Shown here: in pieces, positions 1-8,819 of the stretch | Layout of the letters: every line of letters starts with the position of its first letter | How positions within the stretch are numbered: the first letter of the stretch is position 1 | Assembly (NCBI GenBank): GCA_022843175.1 | Contig: JALHOE010000037.1 | Span: 1 to 52,146 of the forward strand | Source of the DNA: Deltaproteobacteria bacterium | GTDB taxonomy: Bacteria; Myxococcota_A; Polyangia; Polyangiales; JADJMO01 | Reading direction: 5' to 3' | DNA length: 52,146 bases | Notes under the pieces: model-generated | Database searches by the model: none | What the model saw: only the letters and a program-made list of their open reading frames with translations | What the model was told of the DNA's origin: nothing | Position numbers and translations under genes: made by a program

Positions 1-768
1 CACCACGGCCGGCACGTCCCGCGCGGCCGTCGCGGCCTCGGCGGCGCCGAGGTGCTCGCTCAGGAGCCGCAGCGCATCGGCGTCGGACAGCTCGTCCGGC
101 TCGCGACGAAACGAGGCGCGCGGCGCGATGAGCGCGATCGCGTCGGTGAGGTCGTGCGCGTGCGGCGACAGCAACACCTCGCGCGGCTCGAGGCGCGCGA
201 GCTCGGCGAGCGCGGTCGTGGTGTCGGCGGTGAGGCACGCGATCAGCTCGCCGGTGGAGTGGTCGAGGGCGGCGACGCCGACGCTCTCTGCGCCTTTCTC
301 GATCGCGACGAGGAAGTGGTTCACGCGCGCGTCGAGCGAGCTCTCGTCGACGACGAGCCCCGGCGTGATCACCCGCACGACCTCGCGCGGCACGATGCCC
401 TTGCACTTGGCCGGGTCGGCCATCTGCTCGCAGATCGCCACCGACACCCCGTGCGCCAGCGCCCGCGCGATGTACGTGTGCGCGTTGTGGTGCGGCGCCC
501 CCGCCATGGGGATCTCGTCCGGCTCGCCCTTGTTGCGCGAGGTGAGCGTTAGCCCGAGCACGCGCGAGCCGCGCACGGCGTCGTCGAGGAAGAGCTCGTA
601 GAAGTCCCCCATCCGAAAGAAGATCAGCGCGTCGGGGTAGCGCTCCTTGGCGGCGAACCACTGCCGCATGAACGGCGTTTGGATCGCCTTGGAGGCAGCG
701 AGCTCGGGGCGGATGGTGAGCCCCGCGATCTTCGGGATCTCGAACGCCGCGGTCTTGCTTGCCTTCAC
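1..768 (-). CDS. mutS: DNA mismatch repair protein MutS, N-terminal part (runs off the window)
   Basis: The reverse strand from a GTG at 768 reads through to base 1 without a stop, giving about 256 residues. The translation contains the MutS mismatch-recognition domain I signature: TPFMRQWFAAKERYPDALIF, then FFRMGDFYELF with the Phe-x-Glu mismatch-reading motif, then SRNKGEPDEIPMAGAPHH. MutS recognises base mismatches and starts methyl-directed repair. The GTG start lies 10 bp after the stop of the upstream lipoprotein gene. No clear Shine-Dalgarno is visible, and Met37 of this reading would be too late because it sits inside the conserved domain. The ATPase and clamp domains lie outside the window. 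Confidence 0.95.
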   Translation of the reverse strand, partial: MKASKTAAFEIPKIAGLTIRPELAASKAIQTPFMRQWFAAKERYPDALIFFRMGDFYELFLDDAVRGSRVLGLTLTSRNKGEPDEIPMAGAPHHNAHTYIARALAHGVSVAICEQMADPAKCKGIVPREVVRVITPGLVVDESSLDARVNHFLVAIEKGAESVGVAALDHSTGELIACLTADTTTALAELARLEPREVLLSPHAHDLTDAIALIAPRASFRREPDELSDADALRLLSEHLGAAEAATAARDVPAVV

Positions 769-778
769 GGCAGGCTGC

Positions 779-3727
779 TCAGTTGATGCCTTTTTGGAAG
801 GCGAACGGCTGGTCGACGGGGAACACCAGGAGCCCGCGGTCGATCGCGTCGACCACGGCGATCATGCGCCAGTTGAGCTGCTCGGCGCCGTCCCAGTACG
901 AAGCGATCGGCTTGATCGTGGCCGCGAGCGAGCCCGCGCCGATCGAGAGCGGCTGCCACGCGAACCGGCCGGTGAACACGAAGCGCATGTCCTGCCGCGA
1001 CGGCGCCTCTCCATCGGCCTTCTTCGTCTCGGGGTTCACCCTGTTCCCGCGACGGATGGCGAAGCGCCACACCGGGTTGACGAACTGATCGCAGAGATTG
1101 GCGACCACGTTGATGTCCTTCGAGTAGGGCGGCTCCTTGCCCGTGCCGACCTGGTCGTCCTTCAACGCCGGCTGCTCCGTCGCGCGGCCGTTCTGGATGC
1201 GCGGTCGCGACAGATCCTCGATGCACGCCTTCTCGGTGCTCGCCGGATCGACGATCTTCCGGTGGAGGAAGCCGGAGGTGCCGCCGACGACGACCCAGCT
1301 CCCGCTCGAGCGGATCGTGTACTTGAGGAGCGGGAGCACCCTGGTGCCGCCCACGTCGTCCCCGAAGCAGCGCTTGAGGCTCGCGAGGTCGGGCGGCCCG
1401 TCCTGCAGCGAGAAGTTCTCGGGGCCGGTGCCGACGAAGCGCTTGTTGGCGAGCAGGAGGCGGTCGTCGAACGCCTTCTCGACGAGCAGGCTGCGCGTCT
1501 TGAACAGCGGCTGGGCGGTCGTCTCGCCGAACTGCGTGAGGCACGCGTCCTTCTCGGCGGGGGTGCAGCGGTTGAAGGCGCACACCTCGTCGAGCAGCTG
1601 CACGACGTCGTGTCGCTCGACCGCGCCGTCGCTCTCGATGCCCTTGCGACAGAGGCCGCCGTTGGGATCGCGCAGCGCGAGGCGGTCGCCCTCTTCGGCG
1701 AGCGCGCCGAACGCGCCGGCGAAGCCGGGCAGCGCGCCCTCGTAGGTGACCGTCCAGCTCTCGGTGGAGAGCGCGTAGGGGTTGTCGGGCGCGGGGAGGA
1801 TCGTCGTGGGGCGCGGATCGGTCGAGAGCTGCTTCACGATCCCGGCGAAGTGCGGGTTGGCGAGGCCAGTGTCCGTCTGCGGGTCGTTGCTGAGGACGAT
1901 GTTGTAGCGCGAGAGGCTCGGCGTGTTGACCACCGGGACGAGGTCCGGGGTGAACAGGCGGAGCGAGCGCGGGTGGTGGCGACGCACGCCACGCGGGAAA
2001 TACTCGACCGGGAGGCTGCTGACGTTGGCGCGCCGGAGCTCGAGGTCGGTCTCGTCGGGGTGGCGGAACACCTGGCCGCGCTTCACGTCGCCCGAGGGGC
2101 CGCGACAGGTGGCGTCGTAGTCGTCGACGTCGACCACCACGACCGCGCCGTTGGAGAGCGCGACCCACGCGAACACGCCGCGGAGCTTGCGCGGATCGAC
2201 GTTGGCGCGCCACGCCTCGCCGCCGGAGATGCGCGCGGCGCGCTCGTCGGCCGGCACGCCGTCGACGGCGTCGAGATCTTTGTGGCCGAGCGGGTGGCCC
2301 TTGTCGACGTCCCAACCCCGGCAGCGGACCGCCTTCTTGGTGATGTTGTTGATCGGCGGGTCGAGCTCGACGAACGAGATCGCGCGGGCGGGCACGGAGT
2401 TGATGCCGCCGATGGCGAAGGGGCCGAGCGGGAGGCGGCGCGCCGGGAAGGTCGGCGAGTCGCACGCCATCGGCTGCACGAGCTCCGAGCCGTCGAGGTC
2501 GAGCGTCTCGACGGCGCCGGCGAGCGTGACCGGCACGTCGACGATGGCGATGGAGCCGCCGCCCGCCTCGTTGTTCACGAGGTCGACGCCGTAGATGTAG
2601 CGGTGCGCGCGGCACCGCCCGTTCATCAGCTTGTTGTCCTTGAGGGTGGGGCTCTCGGCGGAGTGGTCCTTGCCGTCGCCGAGCCAGCCGCGCGCGGTGC
2701 ACACGTCGATCGCGGCGGAGTTCTCGAAGGTGACCTCGTCGGGCACGATCGGGCTGACCGCGAGGCGAGCCGTGGGCGCGCCGACGGCGATGCGCCGCAG
2801 CTCGATGCCCTTGCCGCCCTGCACGTCGAAGACGTGGATCACCGGGACGCGGTCGTCGGCGACGAACAGCTTGCCGCCCGCGAGCGCGACGCCGGCGAAG
2901 TGGTAGTCGGTGTCCATCGGGTCGATGGTCACCGCGCCGGTCGGGATCTTCGGCTTCTCGCTCTTGCACACGTCGTAGGCGGCCCACCAGGTGGTGGTGG
3001 TGCGCTGCGGACCGCAGGCGATCGGCTGGTAGGGGAGCGGGGCCGGCGCCGGCGCGCCGAGCGTGATGTCTCCGACGCGCGTGGGCACCCGCGGCGACGC
3101 GAGGTCGAACACGGCGATCTTCGCGGACGGTTTGGCGTCGGGCAGCGTGACGAAGAGACGGCGCTTGTCGCCCTCGCGATGGATCGACATCGCGCTCGGC
3201 ATGCCCTCGGTGGCGCGATCGAAATCGATGTGCGGCCACGGGGGCGGGTCGATCGCGGCGGTGCTGTCGAGCGGGCCGCGGAGCATCTCGGAGGGCAGGA
3301 CGTCGATCCGCGGATCGCGACCGCTCGAGACGAACACCACCTCGCCCTTGGGATCGGCGACCACGTCGGTGGGCGCGGCGCCGACGGGGATGAAGGAGTA
3401 GCCGGGCGTGCGCGGATCGACCTTCACCAGCGTGGCCGAATCGATGCGGGTGCGGCCGATGTCGACCACCGCGAGCTCACCGCGCGACTGCTGCGTGACG
3501 AGCGAGTGGAGGCGGAAGTTGCCGGCGACCTTCGCGCTGTCGTCGTAGTTGAGCGCGCACTTCTCGAGCGAGACGCCGCGCCAGGTGCCGTTGGCGAGCT
3601 GCTCGAGGCAGATGAAGTCGACGTCGCGCGGGCGCTCCATGGAGCGGAGCGGCACCACGACCGGCGTCTGCGAGCACGCAGACACGGCGAGACACGCGAG
3701 GAAGGCGGTAGCGAGGGGCACGCGCAT
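779..3727 (-). CDS. Large lipoprotein, beta-propeller (YncE-like) type, unknown function
   Basis: The product has 982 residues with a lipoprotein signal peptide (lipobox LAVSAC, Cys18), so it should be membrane anchored outside the cytoplasm. The body has repeated segments of the type found in cell-surface beta-propellers, such as GELAVVDIGRTRID, GEVVFVSSGRDPRIDVL and GGKLFVADDRVPVIHVFDV. These resemble YncE/NHL-like blades (family-level inference). The enzymatic role is not recognisable. The gene follows a similar but shorter lipoprotein gene on the same strand with only 5 bp between them, and mutS follows 10 bp later, so a single transcript is likely. The opposite strand carries very long open frames that are shadows of its GC-rich codons. 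Confidence 0.85.
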   Translation of the reverse strand: MRVPLATAFLACLAVSACSQTPVVVPLRSMERPRDVDFICLEQLANGTWRGVSLEKCALNYDDSAKVAGNFRLHSLVTQQSRGELAVVDIGRTRIDSATLVKVDPRTPGYSFIPVGAAPTDVVADPKGEVVFVSSGRDPRIDVLPSEMLRGPLDSTAAIDPPPWPHIDFDRATEGMPSAMSIHREGDKRRLFVTLPDAKPSAKIAVFDLASPRVPTRVGDITLGAPAPAPLPYQPIACGPQRTTTTWWAAYDVCKSEKPKIPTGAVTIDPMDTDYHFAGVALAGGKLFVADDRVPVIHVFDVQGGKGIELRRIAVGAPTARLAVSPIVPDEVTFENSAAIDVCTARGWLGDGKDHSAESPTLKDNKLMNGRCRAHRYIYGVDLVNNEAGGGSIAIVDVPVTLAGAVETLDLDGSELVQPMACDSPTFPARRLPLGPFAIGGINSVPARAISFVELDPPINNITKKAVRCRGWDVDKGHPLGHKDLDAVDGVPADERAARISGGEAWRANVDPRKLRGVFAWVALSNGAVVVVDVDDYDATCRGPSGDVKRGQVFRHPDETDLELRRANVSSLPVEYFPRGVRRHHPRSLRLFTPDLVPVVNTPSLSRYNIVLSNDPQTDTGLANPHFAGIVKQLSTDPRPTTILPAPDNPYALSTESWTVTYEGALPGFAGAFGALAEEGDRLALRDPNGGLCRKGIESDGAVERHDVVQLLDEVCAFNRCTPAEKDACLTQFGETTAQPLFKTRSLLVEKAFDDRLLLANKRFVGTGPENFSLQDGPPDLASLKRCFGDDVGGTRVLPLLKYTIRSSGSWVVVGGTSGFLHRKIVDPASTEKACIEDLSRPRIQNGRATEQPALKDDQVGTGKEPPYSKDINVVANLCDQFVNPVWRFAIRRGNRVNPETKKADGEAPSRQDMRFVFTGRFAWQPLSIGAGSLAATIKPIASYWDGAEQLNWRMIAVVDAIDRGLLVFPVDQPFAFQKGIN

Positions 3728-3732
3728 GCTGA

Positions 3733-5166
3733 TTACCTGTCGGGGCCGCTCGGGTTGCCGACCGAGAAGATGATGCGCTGGTAATCGTCGGTGCCGGCGC
3801 GCGTCGGATCGAGCTCGATGACCTGGATCGTCGAGTCGGTGAAGTTGCAGATGAAGCCGAGCTTGCGGACGGGATCGACCGCCATCGCGTAGGGCCCGCG
3901 ATGGGTGCGGATGACGTTGGAGATGCGGCGCGCGTCCGGGTCGTAGAGGACGATCGAGCGCGCATCGAACGACGCGGCGAGGATGAGGGTGTGGCCGTCG
4001 ATCGACGTGCGCGTGAGGCGCGAGGGGCCGATCGGGAGCGCGAGGTTCTCGTAGAAGGTGAGCGCCTTGCTCACGGGATCGATCTGCCCGATCACCAGCG
4101 CGGCCGGGGTGCGGTTGGTGAGGAAGACGCGCGTCGGGCGGGTCTCGCCCATCTCCGGCGGATCGACCACGACGCCGCGGGTGTCGAAGCCGCTCGCCTG
4201 CGGCGCGATCGGCACCGCGGCCGACAGCACGAAGCCGCTGCGCTCGGGCTTCGGGTCGGGGAAGTACTGGACGATGAGGACGTTGCTCTGCGAGCGGTTC
4301 GTGACGAGGAAGCGCGGGACCTGGCGCTGCTCGCGGGTGACGGTGTCGAACACCGACACCTTGTCGAGCGCGGCGATGCCGGTGCCGCCGGTGGCGAGGT
4401 TGCCGAGGATGTGCGCGAGGCGGCCGGGCGGCGGCTCGCCGGGGCTGGCCGCGCTCACGAACAGGCTGACGTTGCCCGTGGACTGATGGACGACGGCCGC
4501 GACGGTGTCGACCGCGGCGCCCTTGGCGTCGAGGATGTCGCTCGTGGCGATGCCGAACGGCTCGCCCTCGAGCTTGAGCCCGCGATCGCTGCGCGCCGGA
4601 TCGGTGCCGAGGCGCCAGCCGGGCTGACAGCGCACGTTGAACGTGCCGGGGCGCGCGCCGGGCCCGCAGCGCAGCGTGATTTGGTCGCCCGATTCGTCGA
4701 AGTCGATGGTGGTGAGGCTCGCGTCGCCGCGGACCGGCAGGAGCAGGCGACCGCCGCTGTTGGGATCGGTGCCGGTGCGGGGGACCGAGCGCATGTCGGC
4801 CGCGAACGCGCCGATGCGCACGGCCGCGCCGATGAACTGCGACGGGTTGTTGTTGCCGCAGGCCGCGCGCTCCGCCGCCGCGAGGGCGCGATCGGTGGGC
4901 GCTTTATCGAGGGCGGCCGAGGCGTCGCGGCAGGCGCGCGCGGCCGTAGCGATCTTCTCGACGTTGAACGCCTGAACCACGCCCGCGTTGAACGCGAGGT
5001 CGAAGTTGCTGTTCGCGAGGAACAGCCACTTGTTCGACGGGCTCAGCGCGATGCCGGTGGGGTAGTACGGCCGCTTGTCGTCCGGGTCGGCGCCGGTGCC
5101 GGAGCTGTAGCAACCGCCGGTCGCAGCGAGGCCGAGCCCCAGGAGGAGCAGGGACCGCTTCCACAT
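3733..5166 (-). CDS. Lipoprotein with beta-propeller-like repeats
   Basis: I place the start at the ATG at 5166 because the protein then begins MWKRSLLLLGLGLAATGGCY, a signal peptide ending in a lipobox (TGGC). The open frame could extend to 5253, but that extension is Arg-rich and would bury the signal. The mature protein (about 455 residues) has propeller-like stretches such as YYPTGIALSPSNKWLFLANSNFDLAFNAG, which is cut here only by description, and later GPYAMAVDPVRKLGFICNF. This fits a surface WD/YncE-like fold. It is the upstream partner of the 982-residue lipoprotein (5 bp apart). Function is unknown. Confidence 0.82.
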   Translation of the reverse strand: MWKRSLLLLGLGLAATGGCYSSGTGADPDDKRPYYPTGIALSPSNKWLFLANSNFDLAFNAGVVQAFNVEKIATAARACRDASAALDKAPTDRALAAAERAACGNNNPSQFIGAAVRIGAFAADMRSVPRTGTDPNSGGRLLLPVRGDASLTTIDFDESGDQITLRCGPGARPGTFNVRCQPGWRLGTDPARSDRGLKLEGEPFGIATSDILDAKGAAVDTVAAVVHQSTGNVSLFVSAASPGEPPPGRLAHILGNLATGGTGIAALDKVSVFDTVTREQRQVPRFLVTNRSQSNVLIVQYFPDPKPERSGFVLSAAVPIAPQASGFDTRGVVVDPPEMGETRPTRVFLTNRTPAALVIGQIDPVSKALTFYENLALPIGPSRLTRTSIDGHTLILAASFDARSIVLYDPDARRISNVIRTHRGPYAMAVDPVRKLGFICNFTDSTIQVIELDPTRAGTDDYQRIIFSVGNPSGPDR

Positions 5167-5219
5167 CTTCGAAGGCGCGCGGCGCATCCGTGAGGCCGGC
5201 CTGGAACGCATCTCGGAAC

Positions 5220-5459
5220 CTAGTCGCGACGCTTCTGGTGCTCGCCGATCCACTCCGCGACGACTTCGTGGCTCGAGCGCTCGAAGTAGACCTTGTGGGC
5301 CGCGATCTCACGCAGGGCGGTGACCGACGACTTGTTCTTGCTGTGGACGAGCGGGTTGGCGCCCTTCATCAGCTGGCGGGTGCGCTGGGCCGCGAGGATC
5401 ACCAGGGCAAAGCGGTTGTCCTCGTGCTCGAGGCAGTCTTCCACCGTTACGCGCGCCAT
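5220..5459 (-). CDS. rpoZ: DNA-directed RNA polymerase omega subunit
   Basis: The product has 79 residues and begins [20 protein letters not shown], followed by [18 protein letters not shown]. This is the diagnostic N-terminal half of RNA polymerase omega (VEDCL, NRFxLV, AAxRARQL). Omega binds the beta-prime subunit, helps polymerase assembly and in many proteobacteria helps respond to ppGpp. The length is normal for the family. The upstream minus-strand sequence contains AGAAGGAGC about 6-12 nt before the ATG, a good ribosome binding site. The lipoprotein gene begins about 50 bp downstream on the same strand. Confidence 0.95.
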   Translation of the reverse strand: MARVTVEDCLEHEDNRFALVILAAQRTRQLMKGANPLVHSKNKSSVTALREIAAHKVYFERSSHEVVAEWIGEHQKRRD

Positions 5460-5629
5460 CGGATCAAGCTCCTTCTAGGAAACCCGCAGTTTTCCCGCGG
5501 GTCGGGCACCCTATGACGGGTCGGCAAGGTCGGCAAGGTCCGACTCGGCCCCGGGGTCTTTCCCGGGGCTCGTCCTTGACCGAGGCGGGCGGCGAGGGTC
5601 CGATGCGGAGGATCAAAGAGGGGGCTCCG

Positions 5630-6061
5630 ATGACTTGGGAACGCCTGGTGGCCGGGGTTCTGGCGGTGTCGGTCGGCACTGGCTGCTACTCGACCTGGGA
5701 CGTCCCGCACGCCCAGCTGCGGAAGCTCGACGGGTATCGCCCCCCCAAGGTCGTCACGCTCCAGGACGACCAGGGAGACAAGGTCGCGTTCGACAGCCAC
5801 GCATCGATCGTGGCGGTCGACGAGCGGGGCAAGAGCAAGCGCTTCCGCGTCGACAGCGCGAAGGTCGTGGACGACAACTTCTACGCGTTCAACCCCAACC
5901 AGGGCGTCCTTCGAATCCCGCTCGAGCGCGATCGCACGATCACGATCAAGAAGTACGACTCGGGGATGACGGGGCTCGCGATCGCTGGCGCCTCCGTCGG
6001 AGGCATCGCGATCGCGGTGGCCATGCTCTACACCTTCTCGACCGCGCTCCGAGGGTACTGA
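5630..6061 (+). CDS. Small lipoprotein, unknown function
   Basis: Start chosen at 5630 because AGAGGGGG lies about 6 nt upstream and the protein then begins with a signal peptide and lipobox (MTWERLVAGVLAVSVGTGC). An upstream in-frame ATG at 5603 would only add charged residues. The mature protein (about 125 residues) has beta-rich segments (VVTLQDDQGDKVAF, IVAVDERGKSKRFRV, LERDRTITIKKYD) and ends with a Gly/Ala-rich hydrophobic stretch that could span a membrane. No family was recognised. It is divergent from rpoZ and is the last chromosomal gene before the element. Confidence 0.72.
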   Translation: MTWERLVAGVLAVSVGTGCYSTWDVPHAQLRKLDGYRPPKVVTLQDDQGDKVAFDSHASIVAVDERGKSKRFRVDSAKVVDDNFYAFNPNQGVLRIPLERDRTITIKKYDSGMTGLAIAGASVGGIAIAVAMLYTFSTALRGY

Positions 6062-6110
6062 GCGAGGACGAGGTTGACCCGCCCGCGCATACACGCGAGG
6101 AAACAGGCTT

Positions 6111-6150
6111 CGGAGGAGTGGCCGAGTGGTCGAAGGCAGCGGTTTTGAAA
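6111..6150 (+). repeat. Left attachment site: stranded 5' half of tRNA-Ser
   Basis: These 40 bases are identical to 37410-37449 and consist of the acceptor 5' strand (GGAGGAG), D-arm and the anticodon stem-loop up to TTTTGAAA. After 6150 the sequence (GGCGCTCCCG) cannot complete the tRNA fold, so this is a tRNA remnant, not a functional tRNA. A TTGACC hexamer lies at 6074-6079, exactly where the complete right-hand gene has one. This was therefore probably the native promoter and 5' end before insertion. Confidence 0.88.
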
Positions 6151-6209
6151 GGCGCTCCCGGCCGCCCAATCACCTCGGGAAATGCTGAAACTTCGCGAGA
6201 TTCGCAGCC

Positions 6210-7097
6210 ATGGTGGCGCCGTTCGCGCCATTCACCGACGATTCCGACGATTGTCCGACGATTCGGCCACCCTTCCCTCCAATCGGGCCGAGCGTGACGA
6301 TGACCCCCCAATCAGTCCGCGCTGACGACGAGACGACGTGGCCGAGCACGCTCGTCGGGCGTCTGGACCCGTTGCTTCCCGCGCTCCGACTCCACGAGCA
6401 GGTCCGTCGTGCGATCGATCGGCGGGCAGTCAAAGACGTGCTGCTCCGTGTCCGGCGTCCGCCCAACCCGCATGCGTACGCGCGAGCACAGGCCCTCGCC
6501 ACCTGCGAGACGTTGATCGCAGGCCATCGCCTGATCGGGTACCACTGCACCCGCCTCCACGCGACCGAAGTGCCAAGTGTGCTTCGCGACGGCCTGCGTC
6601 CCTTGGAGGCAGGCGACCTGGGTCGGCGGATCCACACCCTCGCCTCGCTGGGCGCCGTCGCTCGATCAGTGACGGAACGAATGCTGAGCAAGCACCTTGC
6701 TCACGACGACAACCGGCGCGGCATGAGCTGGTTTGTGTTCTCGCGTCGGCTGCTCGAAGGCGAATCGGGGGTTTGGCGGCTGTTCTTCCACTGGGGCGGC
6801 GAGGCCCTCTACGCAGCGCACGAACGCGACGCGGAGGTGACCGCCGCGCTACAGGGGATCGGAACGGCGTGCATCGTCGAAGCGGCCGTCCCGGTCGAGC
6901 AGATTAGGTCTGGCGATTCCATCGGGGCGAGGTTGCTGCGCGCTTACCTCGCTCGGCGACGAATCAGCGATGGTCATGATCCCCTCTTCGAGGGCCACAC
7001 TACGCAGCGCGTCCCTGTATTGCGTGTCATCCAACGAGCTGACCCGCAGTTCAAGAAGCTCACGCGGTGCCATCGGTGGATCGAGGCACCCACCTAG
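6210..7097 (+). CDS. Hypothetical protein, first gene of the element
   Basis: The 295-residue product was not recognised with certainty. Residues 1-30 are Pro/Phe-rich and may be non-coding; an alternative start is the ATG at 6300. The core contains GYHCTRLHATEVPSVLRDGL, followed by LRPLEAGDL, and later FFHWGGEALYAAHE. A Tyr-His-Cys-Thr-Arg box followed by a 'GLRPL' turn recalls small ADP-ribosyltransferase-like folds, but this is only a loose resemblance. It stands alone at the left end, with the next two genes on the opposite strand ending 3 bp beyond it. Confidence 0.7.
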   Translation: MVAPFAPFTDDSDDCPTIRPPFPPIGPSVTMTPQSVRADDETTWPSTLVGRLDPLLPALRLHEQVRRAIDRRAVKDVLLRVRRPPNPHAYARAQALATCETLIAGHRLIGYHCTRLHATEVPSVLRDGLRPLEAGDLGRRIHTLASLGAVARSVTERMLSKHLAHDDNRRGMSWFVFSRRLLEGESGVWRLFFHWGGEALYAAHERDAEVTAALQGIGTACIVEAAVPVEQIRSGDSIGARLLRAYLARRRISDGHDPLFEGHTTQRVPVLRVIQRADPQFKKLTRCHRWIEAPT

Positions 7098-7100
7098 CGC

Positions 7101-7430
7101 TCAATCGAAGGTGACGCCCTCCCAATCAAAGCCGAAGACGTGCAGCACCATGCCGCGCCAGAGCCGCTCCTCGTCGCGTCCCATCGCGACACCCGCTGGA
7201 AGGAAGGCATCTCCGGGGCGGCGCGTCCCCTTGTTGACGACGATGGCGTTCAGCCATGGGAGCCCGCGTTCTCGGCAAATTGAATCGCGAATGTACCCGA
7301 GCGGCTTGCTCATGCCGATCGCCGGTAGTCCGACGGCATCGCCAACTTCCTCGTACGACACGGTTCGCATGTCACCCGCGCACTTCTTAACGTACTCGAA
7401 CACCTCACGCGTCTTCGCCGGAATGGTCAT
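7101..7430 (-). CDS. Small winged-helix-like hypothetical protein
   Basis: The 109-residue product has an N-terminal helical part (REVFEYVKKCAGDMRTVSYEEV) and then the segment KPLGYIRDSICRERGLPWLN, ending in a Trp/Phe-rich tail. The combination looks like a small DNA-binding helix-turn-helix domain of the kind found beside HNH or phage proteins, but I do not recognise a named family. It overlaps the end of the upstream gene by 26 bp in another frame, so the two are probably co-transcribed and translationally coupled. Confidence 0.68.
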   Translation of the reverse strand: MTIPAKTREVFEYVKKCAGDMRTVSYEEVGDAVGLPAIGMSKPLGYIRDSICRERGLPWLNAIVVNKGTRRPGDAFLPAGVAMGRDEERLWRGMVLHVFGFDWEGVTFD

Positions 7431-7716
7431 CGGAGCCTCCCTCGTCGTCGTCTGCTTCTACTGCCCAGTCCGCCGTGTAGGCCGTCGCTCTTCCGAGAGT
7501 CGCGCGAACGCGATGCCCCTTGTCCGGCACGACGCTCTCAACCGGAAACCAGCGGGGCAACACGCCTCGGGCCACCCATTGCGCATCGCCCGGATCAACA
7601 TAGAACGGGCCGCCCCATGGGGTCGGGGCACCTAGCGGGAAGGCGTAGAGGCCGCGATCGGGTGCGTCCTTCTTCTCCCAGAGCGCTACGTCGTGCTTGA
7701 GCCGCAGCTTCGCCAT
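7405..7716 (-). CDS. Hypothetical protein, 103 residues
   Basis: The product begins MAKLRLKHDVALWEKKDAPD and has a Trp/Pro-rich middle (PTPWGGPFYVDPGDAQWVAR) and a strongly acidic C-terminus. No family was recognised. The ATG at 7716 sits 6 nt after a TAACAT hexamer, so the transcript may be leaderless. The gene overlaps the next one by 26 bp. Confidence 0.62.
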   Translation of the reverse strand: MAKLRLKHDVALWEKKDAPDRGLYAFPLGAPTPWGGPFYVDPGDAQWVARGVLPRWFPVESVVPDKGHRVRATLGRATAYTADWAVEADDDEGGSDDHSGEDA

Positions 7717-7722
7717 CGGCGA

Positions 7723-7751
7723 ATGTTACGCCGCAGAGGCGGCGTCATCCA
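7723..7751 (-). promoter_or_regulatory. Candidate promoter with palindromic spacer
   Basis: On the minus strand, TGGATG (7751-7746) and TAACAT (7728-7723) are 17 bp apart and the ATG of the 103-residue gene follows after 6 nt. The spacer carries a perfect inverted repeat, ACGCCGC-AGAG-GCGGCGT (7728-7745), which would place a bound regulator between -35 and -10. This is a sequence-only prediction. Confidence 0.4.
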
Positions 7752-7868
7752 GAGCGCGTTGTGGGCACGGTGAACGTCGAAGGGGCGATGCACAGTCGCA
7801 AGGGCGACGCCCAGATCGGCGACACCGTGAGATCATCGCTTCACGCAAGATCAGCGTAGTGTTCGGGC

Positions 7869-8714
7869 ATGCCGCTGGCGCCGCAGATCATCAAGTCTCT
7901 CATGTTCGAGCACTTCCGAACCGGCAAGTCATCGCAGGTCATGGAGGTTGTCAATCAAGTCGCGCAACTCGCCGTGCGGAAGAACTTGGTGCCGCCACCA
8001 ACCGGCGCGAACCCCTCACATCTCCACGCGCTCGGACGAGAAAACATGAGCTTCGTGCCCGACCACGTTCAGCAAGTGATGTGGCAGCTGCTCGCGCAGG
8101 GCGTCCTCGTCTGGGGACTCGGCGCCGAGTTGAACAACAACTACCCGTTCTACCGGCTGACCGACTACGGGCGCAGCGTCGTCAAGGACGACGCCGCCCA
8201 GCCTTACGACCCCGACGGGTTCATCGCCGAGTTTGATCGCGTCGTCGGTGGAGGTGATGCCGTGATGCGAGACTACTTGGTGGAAGCCGTCCGTGCCTTC
8301 AACGCAAACTGCTTCAAGTCCGCCGCCGTCATGCTCGGGGCCGCATCGGAGCGCGCGATCCTTCAACTGCACAGCACGTTTGAGGCCGCGATCAAAGACC
8401 CAACGAAGCGTGCGAAATTCGAGAAGGACTCGACCGGAATCGCGATTACCAGGAAGTACAGCACCTTGAAGGATCGCCTCGACCTCATGGTGGCCGCAAA
8501 GAAGCTTTCACACGAGCTGACCGAGACCGTAGGCAACGAGTTGCCCTCAGCGTTTCACTTCATCCGGCGTTGTCGCAACGACGCTGGCCATCCCGAGATC
8601 CCAACGCAGACCGAGCCGGACACGGTGTTCCTCAACATACGCGTGTTCACGGAGTACGCGCGTCGCGTCGCGGCGCTCACACAGTTCTTCGGCAAACAGG
8701 AAGCGGATTGGTAG
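7869..8714 (+). CDS. HEPN-like (Rx4H) hypothetical protein
   Basis: The product has 281 residues. The N-terminal 110 residues look like a winged-helix domain ending in FYRLTDYGRSVV. The C-terminal half is helical, with ANCFKSAAVMLGAASERAIL and then RRCRNDAGHPEIP. Arg236 and His241 form an R-x4-H pair, the pattern of HEPN ribonuclease or nucleotide-binding domains; the 'RNDAGHP' context is also typical of DUF4145-like HEPN proteins. HEPN proteins often act in toxin-antitoxin or abortive-infection systems, so a defence role is possible but unproven. A TAGTGT hexamer lies 6 nt before the ATG. Confidence 0.75.
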   Translation: MPLAPQIIKSLMFEHFRTGKSSQVMEVVNQVAQLAVRKNLVPPPTGANPSHLHALGRENMSFVPDHVQQVMWQLLAQGVLVWGLGAELNNNYPFYRLTDYGRSVVKDDAAQPYDPDGFIAEFDRVVGGGDAVMRDYLVEAVRAFNANCFKSAAVMLGAASERAILQLHSTFEAAIKDPTKRAKFEKDSTGIAITRKYSTLKDRLDLMVAAKKLSHELTETVGNELPSAFHFIRRCRNDAGHPEIPTQTEPDTVFLNIRVFTEYARRVAALTQFFGKQEADW

Positions 8715-8819
8715 CGCGAGCGACGGCTTGGGACCGGACCGCGCGGTTCCACGTCGACGCCAACCATCGCGACGCACTGGGCGAGCACGCCTCCGGCGAA
8801 GCGCGGCGGCGGGTGGTCC

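Noticed and set aside
647-5193. Very long open frames on the plus strand (for example 1045 and 430 codons) opposite the two lipoprotein genes
   Set aside because: They are antisense shadows of GC-rich genes: Arg/Asp/Val/Gly-biased composition without domains, while the minus strand has signal peptides, lipoboxes and propeller repeats.
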